DNA of 64,000 bases from Phocaeicola dorei (lineage in GTDB: Bacteria; Bacteroidota; Bacteroidia; Bacteroidales; Bacteroidaceae), in contig NZ_CP046176.1 in assembly GCF_013009555.1 (NCBI RefSeq), forward strand, positions 5,561,489 through 5,625,488. The letters run 5' to 3'. Positions 52,220 through 61,301 of the stretch are shown here, piece by piece. The notes below the pieces were generated by a model. That model saw only the letters and a program-made list of their open reading frames with translations. It made no database searches and had not been told where the DNA came from. Numbering within the stretch: the stretch's first letter is position 1; each line of letters begins with the position of its first letter. The position numbers and the translations under genes were made by a program.

Positions 52220-53127
52220 ATCTTGAATTTTTGTGCAACTTTGCGGTAAGTGGGCATATCCACATCCATCTTTTCGCCCAGTGCGATCATATCAAACAAT
52301 AGTCCTTGTATTTCGGACTCATGTCCTTTGGCTATATCTTTTTGCATGGATGCGGTACTGTCCGGGTCTAATTTGTCAATCACTTTTAAGTTGTATTCTA
52401 TCGGGTCTTCCGCATAGGTAATTCCCATTTTGCGGCCTATTTCAGAACTTTCCTTGGACAGACCGATGAAAGTGTCGCGTTCTGCTCCGGGATGTTGCAG
52501 AGGACCCATTGGGACATCATGGTAGGCACCTGTGCAGGCCATAGCCGAGATGAATGACCATTTGATGAAGGTGTCGCGATTGATATCATCCGAAATATCG
52601 GCTTTGATCCCTGCTTTTCTTAGTACATCGGCAATGGTTTCCAGACGTTCCGGAGCCACACCCTGTTGGGGACGTGCGCCGAAAACCAGTCGGAATATTT
52701 TGCCCATTTGTGTGATTTCACCCGGTCCGGAGACGAAACCTACGATGTAGATGCATCCGTCTAGTACTGTTACATGTGAAACAAGTTGCCCGATACGGGG
52801 ACCTGTACCGTAAACATTCAGGATGGGGATAATCAAGGTATCTTTATCCGAGGCTTTTTCCAACAGATCTTTGATGGAATCTAGGGAGTAGCCCTTTACG
52901 CATACAAAAATTACGTTGGCTTTCTCGTTGTATTCCTCGGCTGTGCAGGCTTGTACAGGCAGAAAGTGATTACCTTTCAAGTCTGATCTTAGGTGAAGTC
53001 CTTTTTCACGAATGGCTTCCAGATGCTTGCCACGGGCAATGCATGTTACATCTTTTCCTGCTAAAGCAAGGAAACCGGCGATGCTTCCTCCAACGCCGCC
53101 GGTTCCCACGATTAAATATTTTTCCAT
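52216..53127 (-). CDS. Ketopantoate reductase family protein (PanE-like)
   Basis: 303 residues from the ATG at 53127 (an earlier codon at 53160 adds 11 residues before the Rossmann strand). N-terminal NADP-binding motif [16 protein letters not shown], then [13 protein letters not shown] and a C-terminal helical domain with [14 protein letters not shown] and [26 protein letters not shown], the block with the catalytic Lys and substrate Asn/Ser positions. PanE reduces ketopantoate for pantothenate; paralogues act on other 2-oxo acids, so the family name only is given. Confidence 0.87.
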   Translation of the reverse strand: MEKYLIVGTGGVGGSIAGFLALAGKDVTCIARGKHLEAIREKGLHLRSDLKGNHFLPVQACTAEEYNEKANVIFVCVKGYSLDSIKDLLEKASDKDTLIIPILNVYGTGPRIGQLVSHVTVLDGCIYIVGFVSGPGEITQMGKIFRLVFGARPQQGVAPERLETIADVLRKAGIKADISDDINRDTFIKWSFISAMACTGAYHDVPMGPLQHPGAERDTFIGLSKESSEIGRKMGITYAEDPIEYNLKVIDKLDPDSTASMQKDIAKGHESEIQGLLFDMIALGEKMDVDMPTYRKVAQKFKI

Positions 53128-53258
53128 GTTAGTTGTATTTTGTTTTAGGAAACAAAACACTGACTTATCAGTCTGCCATTAGTTTTGCTGGTTCCCTGAT
53201 GTTTTTTCATTCATAGCATGGCTGTGATAAGTCTTTTGCGTTTTGATTTACCTACGGT

Positions 53259-54362
53259 TTATACATTGAAGCGGAAGTGCATGATGTCACCGTCCTGCAC
53301 TACGTATTCTTTACCTTCCACGCCCATTTTTCCAGCCTCTTTCACGGCGGCTTCCGAACCATATTTAATGTAGTCCTCGTACTTGATCACCTCGGCGCGG
53401 ATAAATCCTTTCTCGAAATCGGTGTGGATGACCCCTGCGCATTGGGGTGCTTTCCATCCTTTGCGGTAGGTCCAGGCTTTTACCTCCATTTCTCCGGCGG
53501 TGATGAAGGTTTCCAGTTCCAGCAGGTGGTAAGCCGATTTGATCAGACGATTTACACCTGATTCTTCCAGACCGACTTCCTGAAGGAACATTTGGCGGTC
53601 TTCATAGGTTTCGAGTTCTGCGATATCGGCTTCGGTTTTGGCGGCTACGACTAGAATTTCTGCATTCTCTTCTTTTACGGCTTCGCGTACTTGTTCTACA
53701 TATTTATTGCCGGTAGCAGCGCTTGCTTCGTCCACGTTGCATACGTACATCACTGGTTTGCTGGTTAGCAAGAACAGTTCTTTTGCGATTTTCTGTTCGT
53801 CTTTGCTGTCAAATTGTACGGTACGCGCAGATTTGCCTTGTTCCAATGCGTCTTTGTATTTAACAAGGATGTCGTACATTTGTTTAGCTTGTTTGTCACC
53901 GCCCGTCTGTGCCTGTTTTTGTACTTTTTGGATACGGCTTTCAATGGTCTCCAAATCTTTCAGCTGGAGTTCGGTGTCAATGATTTCTTTGTCACGGACC
54001 GGATCTACACTACCGTCTACATGAGTCACATTTTCATCATCAAAACAGCGGAGTACGTGCAGAATAGCATCTGTTTCACGGATATTTGCCAGAAACTTGT
54101 TTCCCAACCCTTCACCTTTGCTAGCTCCTTTTACAAGTCCTGCAATGTCAACAATTTCTACAGTAGTGGGAACGATACGTCCCGGATGAACCAGTTCGGC
54201 AAGTTTGGTCAGGCGTTCATCAGGAACGGTGATGACACCTACATTCGGTTCGATGGTACAGAAAGGGAAGTTGGCTGCTTGAGCCTTTGCATTCGATAAA
54301 CAATTAAAAAGTGTCGACTTTCCTACGTTTGGAAGACCGACAATGCCACATTGTAAAGCCAT
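53259..54362 (-). CDS. ychF: YchF, OBG-type redox-regulated ATPase
   Basis: 367 residues. G1 motif GIVGLPNVGKSTLFN, switch TTVEIVDIAGLVKGASKGEGLGNKFL, VMYVCNVDEA in place of the NKxD motif (basis of ATP rather than GTP preference), coiled-coil insertion around residues 130-160 and a C-terminal TGS domain (AWTYRKGWKAPQCAGVIHTDFEKGFIRAEV). Conserved in nearly all bacteria; linked to ribosomes and stress. A -7 box lies 42 bp upstream. Confidence 0.96.
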   Translation of the reverse strand: MALQCGIVGLPNVGKSTLFNCLSNAKAQAANFPFCTIEPNVGVITVPDERLTKLAELVHPGRIVPTTVEIVDIAGLVKGASKGEGLGNKFLANIRETDAILHVLRCFDDENVTHVDGSVDPVRDKEIIDTELQLKDLETIESRIQKVQKQAQTGGDKQAKQMYDILVKYKDALEQGKSARTVQFDSKDEQKIAKELFLLTSKPVMYVCNVDEASAATGNKYVEQVREAVKEENAEILVVAAKTEADIAELETYEDRQMFLQEVGLEESGVNRLIKSAYHLLELETFITAGEMEVKAWTYRKGWKAPQCAGVIHTDFEKGFIRAEVIKYEDYIKYGSEAAVKEAGKMGVEGKEYVVQDGDIMHFRFNV

Positions 54363-54403
54363 TATCTATTTGTTTTTTTGATTATTATCTATCTATTTGT
54401 TTG

Positions 54404-54411
54404 CAAAGATA
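54404..54411 (-). promoter_or_regulatory. -7 box of ychF
   Basis: TATCTTTG on the minus strand, upstream of the start at 54362. Confidence 0.65.
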
Positions 54412-54489
54412 ACCATTCTTTTTGTATCAGGCTTCATATTGAAGTCAGATTTGGCTTTTTTATATGCGAAAAGACTGCCCGTCACGAAA

Positions 54490-54519
54490 CAAAAAGGGCA
54501 ACCGTCACGGTTGCCCTTT
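54490..54519 (-). terminator. Terminator after the DUF3836 gene
   Basis: Perfect arms AAAGGGCAACCGT (54493-54505) and its complement (54507-54519); on the minus strand the stem runs into TTTTTGTTT. Confidence 0.85.
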
Positions 54520-54560
54520 CGTAGAGTTTTTATGAAAAGTGTTAGATTGTTAGAATAGAT

Positions 54561-54947
54561 TTATTTGTCCATAGTTACGGTCATTTCGGGTACTAATATA
54601 TATTCTTTCTTTTTAGAGTTCCATTTGTAATATTCAGTAGTCATACTTTTGTTGCCATAAGTATAACGAATGCAGAGGTCATTTTCCCAGCGATTTTTGT
54701 TACTGTTCCATTTTTGCGCCTCGTCCTCTGTGCGTTGGTTGTTGGCATCATACTTGTAATTGTGCTTCATATAATTAGTAAGCATGGTGCCTTCCATTTT
54801 AAAAATCGTTTCCGAAACAATTACTCCATTTACTTCTTCTGCATTGTAAATCAGGTTGTCACCCGGATTTCCTGCAAAAACTGTAAGGTTAGCAATAAAT
54901 AAAATTGCTACAACGAGCATTCCTTTCAAAAAATTGATCTTCTTCAT
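54561..54947 (-). CDS. DUF3836 small secreted protein
   Basis: 128 residues with signal peptide (LVVAILFIANLTVFA). The mature part carries the DUF3836 pattern, FKMEGTMLTNYMKHNYKYDANNQRTEDEAQKWN and RYTYGNKSMTTEYYKWNSKKKEYILVPEMTV, with repeated Tyr-Lys-Trp-Asn units. A Bacteroides-only family of unknown role. Single-gene unit with its own -7 box (54997-55004) and terminator. Confidence 0.8.
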   Translation of the reverse strand: MKKINFLKGMLVVAILFIANLTVFAGNPGDNLIYNAEEVNGVIVSETIFKMEGTMLTNYMKHNYKYDANNQRTEDEAQKWNSNKNRWENDLCIRYTYGNKSMTTEYYKWNSKKKEYILVPEMTVTMDK

Positions 54948-54996
54948 GATATTGATATGTTAGATTGTTACTTTCATATTGTTTTTAAAAACGGTG

Positions 54997-55004
54997 CAAA
55001 TGTA
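54997..55004 (-). promoter_or_regulatory. -7 box of the DUF3836 gene
   Basis: TACATTTG on the minus strand, 49 bp upstream of the start. The rest of the 309-bp gap 54948-55256 holds only this and the polA hairpin. Confidence 0.6.
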
Positions 55005-55159
55005 CGAAAGAAAATTGAATCTCCTAACATTTCTGCTAAAAAATGATTATATTTTTGCAAAATGTCACTGATTAAACAAATATTAATAATTGTATAAGAT
55101 CTATTTATTACAATTATCTTGTGTTTGTGTTTTTCATTTACGTTCGGGATGGCAAATGA

Positions 55160-55196
55160 AAAGCTCAATGGATTGGAAAAGACCATTGAGCTTTTA
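55160..55196 (-). terminator. Hairpin after polA
   Basis: Arms AAAAGCTCAATGG (55160-55172) and its complement (55184-55196), 13 bp perfect. On the minus strand the tail is TTTTCATTT, a modest T-tract about 60 bp after the polA stop. Confidence 0.65.
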
Positions 55197-55256
55197 TGAT
55201 ATAAATACCTTATATATAGTACTATATATCTTGCGAATAGTTGGTTTCTATATGCT

Positions 55257-58172
55257 TTAATGCGCTTCAAGCCAGTTGCTTCCCCAACCGCAGTCTGCGC
55301 GTAAAGGTACTTGCATATGGTAGGCATTTTCCATCTCTTCAATCACAATTTTCTGTACTTTTTCCTTTTCTTCGGGTAGAACGCTGAAATTTAACTCATC
55401 ATGTACCTGAAGTATCATTTTGGACTTTATATTTTCAGATTGAAAGCGCTGGTATATGCGTACCATAGCTGCCTTGATAATATCGGCTGCACTTCCCTGG
55501 ATAGGAGCATTGATGGCATTTCGTTCGGCATATCCGCGCACAACCGAATTTCTGGAATTGATATCCGGAAGATATCGTTTACGGCCGAATATGGTTTCAA
55601 TATATCCTTGCCTGCGGGCAAGGTCGATGCTTTTGTCCATATATTCCTTTATTTGGGGATAAGTTTCGAAATAGCCGTCTATTAGTTCTTTTGCCTCTTT
55701 GCGGTCTACATTCATACGTTCTGCCAGTCCGAATACGCTGATGCCGTAGATGATACCGAAATTAGCTGTTTTTGCTTTACTGCGTTGTTCGCGGGTAACT
55801 TTGTCTATACTTATCTTATATACTTTTGCTGCGGTGGCGGCATGAATGTCATCTCCTTCCTTGAAAGCCTCTATCATATTGGCGTCTCCGCTAAGGTGTG
55901 CCATAATGCGTAACTCAATCTGTGAATAGTCGGCGGAGAAAAATTCGCAACCATCATCGGGAATGAAGGCCTTACGGATTTCCTTGCCGTCTTCGTTGCG
56001 GATGGGGATGTTCTGAAGGTTCGGGTTGCTGGAACTGAGTCGGCCGGTAGCAGTGACCGTTTGATTGAACGAAGTATGAATTTTACCTGTTTCTTTATTA
56101 ATCAATAGGGGCAGAGCATCAATATAAGTACCGAGAAGCTTCTTCAGACCGCGGTGTTCCAATATCTTGCCTACTATTTCGTGTTTCCCTCGCAGGCTTT
56201 CCAATACTTCTTCACTGGTGACATATTGTCCGGTTTTGGTTTTCTTGGCTTTCTCCACGATACGCAGCTTGTCAAACAGCACTTCACCTACCTGTTTGGG
56301 TGAGGCTATGTTGAAATCCGTACCTGCCAGTTGGTGCACTTCTTCTTCTATTTGGTTCATGCGGGCGGTGAAATGTTCCGAGGTCTGTTTTAAGGCTTCA
56401 GTGTCTACACGCACGCCGTTGCGTTCTATATAAGCAAGTACGGGGACCAGGGGCATTTCTATTTCGTAGAAGAGTTTTTCCGCATCGTTGGTTTTCAATT
56501 CCTGTTCCAAGATGTTTTTCAATTTCAGTGTGACATCAGCATCCTCGCACGCGTACTTATAGATAGCTTCGGGGGAGAGATCGCGCATATTCTTCTGACC
56601 TTTGCCTTTGGGACCAATCAGTTCTTCGATGTGGATAGTCTGATAATGCAGGTAGATTTCGGCAAGGTAGTCCATATTGTGGCGCAATTCCGGTTGTAGT
56701 ACATAATGTGCCACCATGGTATCGAACAGGGGACCGCGCACTTCAGTTCCGTAGTTGCCCAATACCAGCATATCGTATTTTATATTTTGTCCTACTTTCA
56801 ACGCTCCTTCTTTTTCGAAAGCCGGCCGGAACTCATTAACTATTTTTTGCGCTTCGGTCCGATCGGCAGGTACAGGGACATAAAATGCTTGATTTTCGGC
56901 ATAGCTGAAGCTCATTCCCACGAGTTCTGCGGTGATGGGATCGGTTCCTGTTGTTTCCGTGTCTAGACTGAAAATTTCTTTTGTAAGTAAGTTTTGTAAT
57001 AATTCAGATCTTTTCTCTTCTGTATCAATGAGTTGATAGTCGTATTTTAAATTATCTAAACATGCTAGATTCGAATATTTCTCACTTTCCGTCCCTCCGT
57101 CGGTAAATTCTGCAAAGAGATTGCCTTGAGGGGAAGACGGAGAAGCGGGCGATTTGCCATTCGAAGCCGGTTCACCGAAAAGGGAGAGTTGTCCCGAACC
57201 GTCCGGCATGTTTCCCTGCCGGGCGCTTCCTTCCGGTGTGCGGTTTCGTCCTTGCAGATCGTTTCCGGTCGCATCGGTGTATGTTCCGGCGAAGGCGGAT
57301 TTCTTGTTTCGGTTGAAAACGCGGTCGATGAGGGTACGGAACTCCATCTCTTCAAAAATCTTCCGTAGTTCCTCTTCATTTGGTTCTTCTCTTTTCAGTT
57401 CGTCCATGTTCAATGTGATGGGGACATCAATCTTGATAGTTGCCAGAAACTTGGAGAACTCAATCATTTTCCGGTTGGCTTCCACTTTGGTTTTCAAGGC
57501 TCCTTTCAGTTCGGCAGAGTGGGAGAGAAGATTCTCGATGCTGCCATATTGCGCGATTAACTTTTGTGCTGTTTTCTCGCCCACTCCCGGACAACCGGGA
57601 ATGTTGTCGGAACTATCGCCCATCAGTCCCAGCATATCAATGACTTGTGCGGGTGACTGGATATCGAACTTTGCCTTTACCTCTTCTATGCCCATCACTT
57701 CAAAACCGCCTGTATGCTTGGGACGGTACATGAAGACATTTCCGCCCACCAGTTGACCATAGTCTTTGTCTGGTGTCATCATATAAGTAGTGATCCCTCG
57801 TTTGCCGGCTTCGGTGGCCAGTGTACCGATCACGTCGTCAGCCTCGTATCCCGGTATTTCCAGAATAGGAATACGATAGGCCCGGATAATATCCTTTATA
57901 ATGGGTACAGACAAACGGATTACTTCGGGTGTTTCTTCACGTTGTGCCTTATACTGTTCATAGGCCTCGTGCCGGAAGGTGGGACCGGCGGGATCAAATG
58001 CCACACCGATGTGCGTAGGATTTTCTTTCTTCAAGACCTCTTCCAGTGTATTGACAAATCCCAGTACGGCTGAAGTGTTGAAACCCTTGGAGTTAATGCG
58101 CGGGCTTTTGATGAAAGCGTAATACGCGCGGTATATTAATGCATAAGCATCTAATAGAAAAAGTTTGTCCAT
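55257..58172 (-). CDS. polA: PolA, DNA polymerase I
   Basis: 971 residues. 5' nuclease domain at residues 1-290 (LFLLDAYALIYRAYYAF, IPGYEADDVIGTLA, LGLMGDSSDNIPGCPGVGEKTA). A linker of about 75 low-complexity residues with Gly, Ser, Pro and Asn follows (positions roughly 295-370). The 3'-5' exonuclease domain keeps its acidic residues (FSLDTETTGTDP, YACEDADVTLKL), so proofreading is probably active. Polymerase motifs A (FSADYSQIELRIMAHLS), B (RSKAKTANFGIIYGIS) and C (QVHDELNF) are intact. Needed for Okazaki fragment maturation and repair. Diverges from the polyprenyl synthase gene. Confidence 0.96.
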   Translation of the reverse strand: MDKLFLLDAYALIYRAYYAFIKSPRINSKGFNTSAVLGFVNTLEEVLKKENPTHIGVAFDPAGPTFRHEAYEQYKAQREETPEVIRLSVPIIKDIIRAYRIPILEIPGYEADDVIGTLATEAGKRGITTYMMTPDKDYGQLVGGNVFMYRPKHTGGFEVMGIEEVKAKFDIQSPAQVIDMLGLMGDSSDNIPGCPGVGEKTAQKLIAQYGSIENLLSHSAELKGALKTKVEANRKMIEFSKFLATIKIDVPITLNMDELKREEPNEEELRKIFEEMEFRTLIDRVFNRNKKSAFAGTYTDATGNDLQGRNRTPEGSARQGNMPDGSGQLSLFGEPASNGKSPASPSSPQGNLFAEFTDGGTESEKYSNLACLDNLKYDYQLIDTEEKRSELLQNLLTKEIFSLDTETTGTDPITAELVGMSFSYAENQAFYVPVPADRTEAQKIVNEFRPAFEKEGALKVGQNIKYDMLVLGNYGTEVRGPLFDTMVAHYVLQPELRHNMDYLAEIYLHYQTIHIEELIGPKGKGQKNMRDLSPEAIYKYACEDADVTLKLKNILEQELKTNDAEKLFYEIEMPLVPVLAYIERNGVRVDTEALKQTSEHFTARMNQIEEEVHQLAGTDFNIASPKQVGEVLFDKLRIVEKAKKTKTGQYVTSEEVLESLRGKHEIVGKILEHRGLKKLLGTYIDALPLLINKETGKIHTSFNQTVTATGRLSSSNPNLQNIPIRNEDGKEIRKAFIPDDGCEFFSADYSQIELRIMAHLSGDANMIEAFKEGDDIHAATAAKVYKISIDKVTREQRSKAKTANFGIIYGISVFGLAERMNVDRKEAKELIDGYFETYPQIKEYMDKSIDLARRQGYIETIFGRKRYLPDINSRNSVVRGYAERNAINAPIQGSAADIIKAAMVRIYQRFQSENIKSKMILQVHDELNFSVLPEEKEKVQKIVIEEMENAYHMQVPLRADCGWGSNWLEAH

Positions 58173-58238
58173 TCTTAAAAATCTTTAGTTTTTTCATTGT
58201 AAAAGTACAAAAAAATACCGTATTCCGTCTTTTATTAC

Positions 58239-58246
58239 TACTTTTG
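58239..58246 (+). promoter_or_regulatory. -7 box of the polyprenyl synthase gene
   Basis: TACTTTTG, exact match. It covers the upstream GTG at 58246, which cannot therefore be the start; the ATG at 58264 is chosen. Confidence 0.7.
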
Positions 58247-58263
58247 TGCACAAATTAACCTGC

Positions 58264-59238
58264 ATGGACAAATTACAGCAAATCAAATTGCCTATTGACA
58301 AGGAGTTTGAGGAATTTAGAAGGTTGTTTGACTCTTCGCTCCAAAGTTCCAATTCTTTACTTAGTGAGGTGTTATCCTATATTAAGCAGAGAAATGGCAA
58401 GATGATGCGTCCCATATTGGCGTTGTTGATTGCTAAACTATTCGGTGAAATCAATGATTCTACGCTTCATGCGGCCCTTTCATTGGAGTTGCTCCATACG
58501 GCCAGCCTGGTGCACGATGATGTGGTGGATGAGAGTGACAAGCGCCGTGGGCAGTCTTCGGTAAATGCTATCTATAATAATAAGGTGTCGGTTCTGGTAG
58601 GCGACTATATGCTGGCAACCAGCCTGAAGCATTCTGCCATGACCCGCGAGATTACAATTGTAGATTTGGTGGCTTGTTTGGGACAGAACTTATCTGAAGG
58701 CGAGATTATTCAATTGGCGAATATTAATGCTTCTGAGTTCTCGGAAGAAGTGTATTATGATGTCATTCGTAAAAAGACGGCTGCATTGTTTACTGCCAGT
58801 GCGGAAGCGGGGGCTATTTCGGTTCATGCATCCGATGAAATGGTGAAAAATGCTCGTCTGTTTGGCGAAATGATTGGTATTGCTTTCCAGATAAAGGATG
58901 ATATCTTTGACTATTATTCTTCTGATGAGATAGGTAAACCTACCGGAAACGATATGCGTGAAGGGAAGCTGACATTGCCGGCTTTGTATGTGTTAAATAC
59001 GTTTGATGATGAGGAGATGCGGAAACTGGCGTTATGTATCCGGTCATTAGACGCTTCGGATGAAGATATTGCCCGTTTCATCGAATATACTAAGGTGAAG
59101 GGAGGGATAGAGTATGCCAGACAGGCAATGGTGGATTATCGTAATAAAGCGTTGGCTTTACTTCCACAATCAGCCGGTCAAGCTGTAAAAGATGCTTTGA
59201 CTGCTTATATTGATTATGTGATTGAAAGAGATAAATAG
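58264..59238 (+). CDS. All-trans polyprenyl diphosphate synthase (octaprenyl type)
   Basis: 324 residues. Both aspartate-rich motifs of trans-prenyltransferases are present: LVHDDVVDESDKRRG (first) and FQIKDDIFDYYSSDEIGKPTGNDMREGK (second), with KMMRPILALL before the first. The enzyme adds isopentenyl units to make the menaquinone side chain; chain length is not readable with certainty. A very long terminator hairpin follows. Confidence 0.9.
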   Translation: MDKLQQIKLPIDKEFEEFRRLFDSSLQSSNSLLSEVLSYIKQRNGKMMRPILALLIAKLFGEINDSTLHAALSLELLHTASLVHDDVVDESDKRRGQSSVNAIYNNKVSVLVGDYMLATSLKHSAMTREITIVDLVACLGQNLSEGEIIQLANINASEFSEEVYYDVIRKKTAALFTASAEAGAISVHASDEMVKNARLFGEMIGIAFQIKDDIFDYYSSDEIGKPTGNDMREGKLTLPALYVLNTFDDEEMRKLALCIRSLDASDEDIARFIEYTKVKGGIEYARQAMVDYRNKALALLPQSAGQAVKDALTAYIDYVIERDK

Positions 59239-59257
59239 TACGATTGTTGAAGATATG

Positions 59258-59321
59258 TACCTCAAAAAGCTCGGGCGTGATCCTTTATACGATAAGGACC
59301 ACGCCCGAGCTTTTTGAGGTA
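59258..59321. terminator. Very strong bidirectional terminator
   Basis: Arms 59258-59279 and 59300-59321 are perfect complements over 22 bp (core AAAAAGCTCGGGCGTG), extended inward by TCCTT/AAGGA. Lies between the convergent polyprenyl synthase and deoC genes. Confidence 0.88.
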
Positions 59322-59418
59322 CGCCTTTCTTTGGTAGTTTAAAATAACCGGAATAGATAAGGCTCATTCCGGTCACTTTAAATGTGGTTGTTATTTAAAT
59401 AGTGAAACGGTTCTTTGT

Positions 59419-60366
59419 TTAGAAGAACTTGGTTTCCTGACCTACAATTTCTGAGAGAAGCAGATTGGCCAGGCGGCTTGTTCCTAAGCGGAATAGCTCG
59501 TTTGTCAGCCATTCTTCACCTAACACTTCTTTTACAATGGTATAGTAAACCAAAGCATCGTGTACGGTATTAATTCCTCCGGCGGGTTTGAATCCTACTT
59601 TGCGGCCTGTTGTCATATAGTATTCTTTGATAGCCTCGCACATCACCAAGGCGGCTTCAGGAGTAGCGGCGGGGTTTTCCTTTCCGGTAGAGGTCTTGAT
59701 GAAATCGGCTCCGGAATACATCGATAGAATGGACGCTTTTTTGATGTTGGATGCGCTTCCCAGTGCTCCGGTTTCTAGAATTACTTTCAGGTGGTGCTCA
59801 CCACATACAGCTTTTAATTCTTCTATTTCATCGCACATTCCTTCGTAATCCCCACTCAGGAACTTGCCTACCGGGATAACGATATCTATTTCATCAGCTC
59901 CGGTATGGAGAGCCATGGCTGTTTCGGCTACCTTTACTTCAGTAAATGTTTGTGATGAAGGGAAACCACCAGATACACAGGCTATGTTTACATGGTCTGC
60001 CTCCAAGGTGTCGTTGACTACTTCTGCCATATTAGGATATACACAGATTGCGGCTACATTGTCCAGATCAGGGTACTTGTCAACAAATTCATTTACTTTT
60101 CCGGTGAATTTCATTACACTTTCATCCGAATCAGTGCACTTTAAAGTGGTCAGGTCAATGCAATGGAACAGGAATTTCTTTACGTCCGGTGTATTGTTTT
60201 CTGCTACATGTTTTTCGATGAGTAGGGCAGTTTTCGCTTTTACATCCTCATCGCGCAAACGGATGTTATACTTGGCAAGTGCTTCCTCGTACTTACTGTG
60301 CTCGGGTCCATGATCGTGGTCATGACGATGTTCATGTCCACCTTCGAATTCGTGATTATGTTCCAT
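59419..60366 (-). CDS. deoC: DeoC, deoxyribose-phosphate aldolase, with a histidine-rich N-terminus
   Basis: 315 residues. Class I aldolase that splits 2-deoxyribose-5-phosphate into glyceraldehyde-3-phosphate and acetaldehyde. Catalytic elements: ADFIKTSTGKENPAAT (Schiff-base Lys) and VGFKPAGGINT (second Lys), plus ADEIDIVIPVGKFLSGDY. The first 24 residues are unusual, with eight His mixed with Glu/Asp/Gly (HNHEFEGGHEHRHDHDHG), suggesting metal binding. It lies 6 bp after the mazG-like gene; together with dtd the three genes form a minus-strand operon. Confidence 0.94.
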   Translation of the reverse strand: MEHNHEFEGGHEHRHDHDHGPEHSKYEEALAKYNIRLRDEDVKAKTALLIEKHVAENNTPDVKKFLFHCIDLTTLKCTDSDESVMKFTGKVNEFVDKYPDLDNVAAICVYPNMAEVVNDTLEADHVNIACVSGGFPSSQTFTEVKVAETAMALHTGADEIDIVIPVGKFLSGDYEGMCDEIEELKAVCGEHHLKVILETGALGSASNIKKASILSMYSGADFIKTSTGKENPAATPEAALVMCEAIKEYYMTTGRKVGFKPAGGINTVHDALVYYTIVKEVLGEEWLTNELFRLGTSRLANLLLSEIVGQETKFF

Positions 60367-60372
60367 AATTCT

Positions 60373-60693
60373 TTATAATTTGGGGTTGTTTTTATGTCTG
60401 TCTTTATCTCTATTTGTTTTCTTCTCCAAGTTTTGACGGAAGGCTTCGGTCAGGTTTACTCCGGTCTGGTTGGCCAGACAGATAAGGACCCACAATACGT
60501 CTGCCATTTCATCGGCAAGGTTGTCTTTCTCTCCTTGTTTGAAAGATTGGTCTCCATATTTACGTGCCATCACACGTGCCAGTTCGCCTACTTCCTCGGT
60601 CAGGACGGTCATATTGGTCAGTTCGCTGAAGTAACGTACACCATACGTTTTAATCCAGCTGTCCACCTCTTTTTGTGCTTCTTCCAGTGTCAT
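60373..60693 (-). CDS. MazG-like nucleotide pyrophosphohydrolase
   Basis: 106 residues, a single MazG-type all-alpha domain. Metal-binding residues in LTEEVGELARVMARKYGD (ExxE) and NLADEMADVLWVLICLAN (ExxD) are conserved. Such enzymes hydrolyse NTPs or dNTPs to monophosphates, cleaning the nucleotide pool. The start overlaps the dtd stop by one base. Confidence 0.9.
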   Translation of the reverse strand: MTLEEAQKEVDSWIKTYGVRYFSELTNMTVLTEEVGELARVMARKYGDQSFKQGEKDNLADEMADVLWVLICLANQTGVNLTEAFRQNLEKKTNRDKDRHKNNPKL

Positions 60694-61145
60694 TATTCTT
60701 TGTTTTTAGTGTCCATACATATAGTAACAGGCCCGTTGTTCAGAAGTTCAACTTTCATGTCTGCTCCGAATTCTCCGGTTCCTACTTCTTTGCCTAAACC
60801 GATGCTTAGTTCCCGGCAGAAATAATCGTAGAGAGGAATGGCTATATCGTGTTTTGCGGCACGGATGTAGGAGGGACGGTTCCCTTTCTTTGTAGATGCG
60901 TGCAATGTGAACTGGCTGATAACCAGAATGTTGCCTTCTACCTCCCGAATGGATTTATTCATCACTCCGTTTTCATCGTCAAAGACTCTCAATCCTATTA
61001 TCTTTTTGCATAACCAGTCAGCATCTTCTTGTGTATCAGCTTCTTCGATACCAACCAATATCATGAATCCTTCTTTTATCGCCGATTTGCATACACCTTC
61101 TATGGTAACAGAGGCGTGGCTTACTCGTTGAATAACTACTCTCAT
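60693..61145 (-). CDS. dtd: Dtd, D-aminoacyl-tRNA deacylase
   Basis: 150 residues. Dtd removes D-amino acids or glycine wrongly attached to tRNA. Signature: N-terminal MRVVIQRVSHASVTI, VISQFTLHASTKKGNRPSYIRAA (SQFTL active-site motif) and the C-terminal cross-subunit Gly-Pro motif in LLNNGPVTICMDT. First gene of dtd-mazG-deoC; a -7 box lies about 140 bp upstream. Confidence 0.94.
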   Translation of the reverse strand: MRVVIQRVSHASVTIEGVCKSAIKEGFMILVGIEEADTQEDADWLCKKIIGLRVFDDENGVMNKSIREVEGNILVISQFTLHASTKKGNRPSYIRAAKHDIAIPLYDYFCRELSIGLGKEVGTGEFGADMKVELLNNGPVTICMDTKNKE

Positions 61146-61282
61146 ATTTATATCCTTTATTTATTATTAGAAAATGCTTGCCGTTTACCGGTATTATGTC
61201 CGCCTACTATGGTGGGTGGAAACATTGCCGACCTCTTGGCTTGACAGTTATGAGGGCGGCATATCCTTGCAATGGATGTATG

Positions 61283-61290
61283 CAAAGGTA
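61283..61290 (-). promoter_or_regulatory. -7 box of dtd-mazG-deoC
   Basis: TACCTTTG on the minus strand, giving a leader of about 130 nt before dtd. It lies right after the uvrC stop. Confidence 0.55.
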
Positions 61291-61301
61291 GGAAATCCCT
61301 T

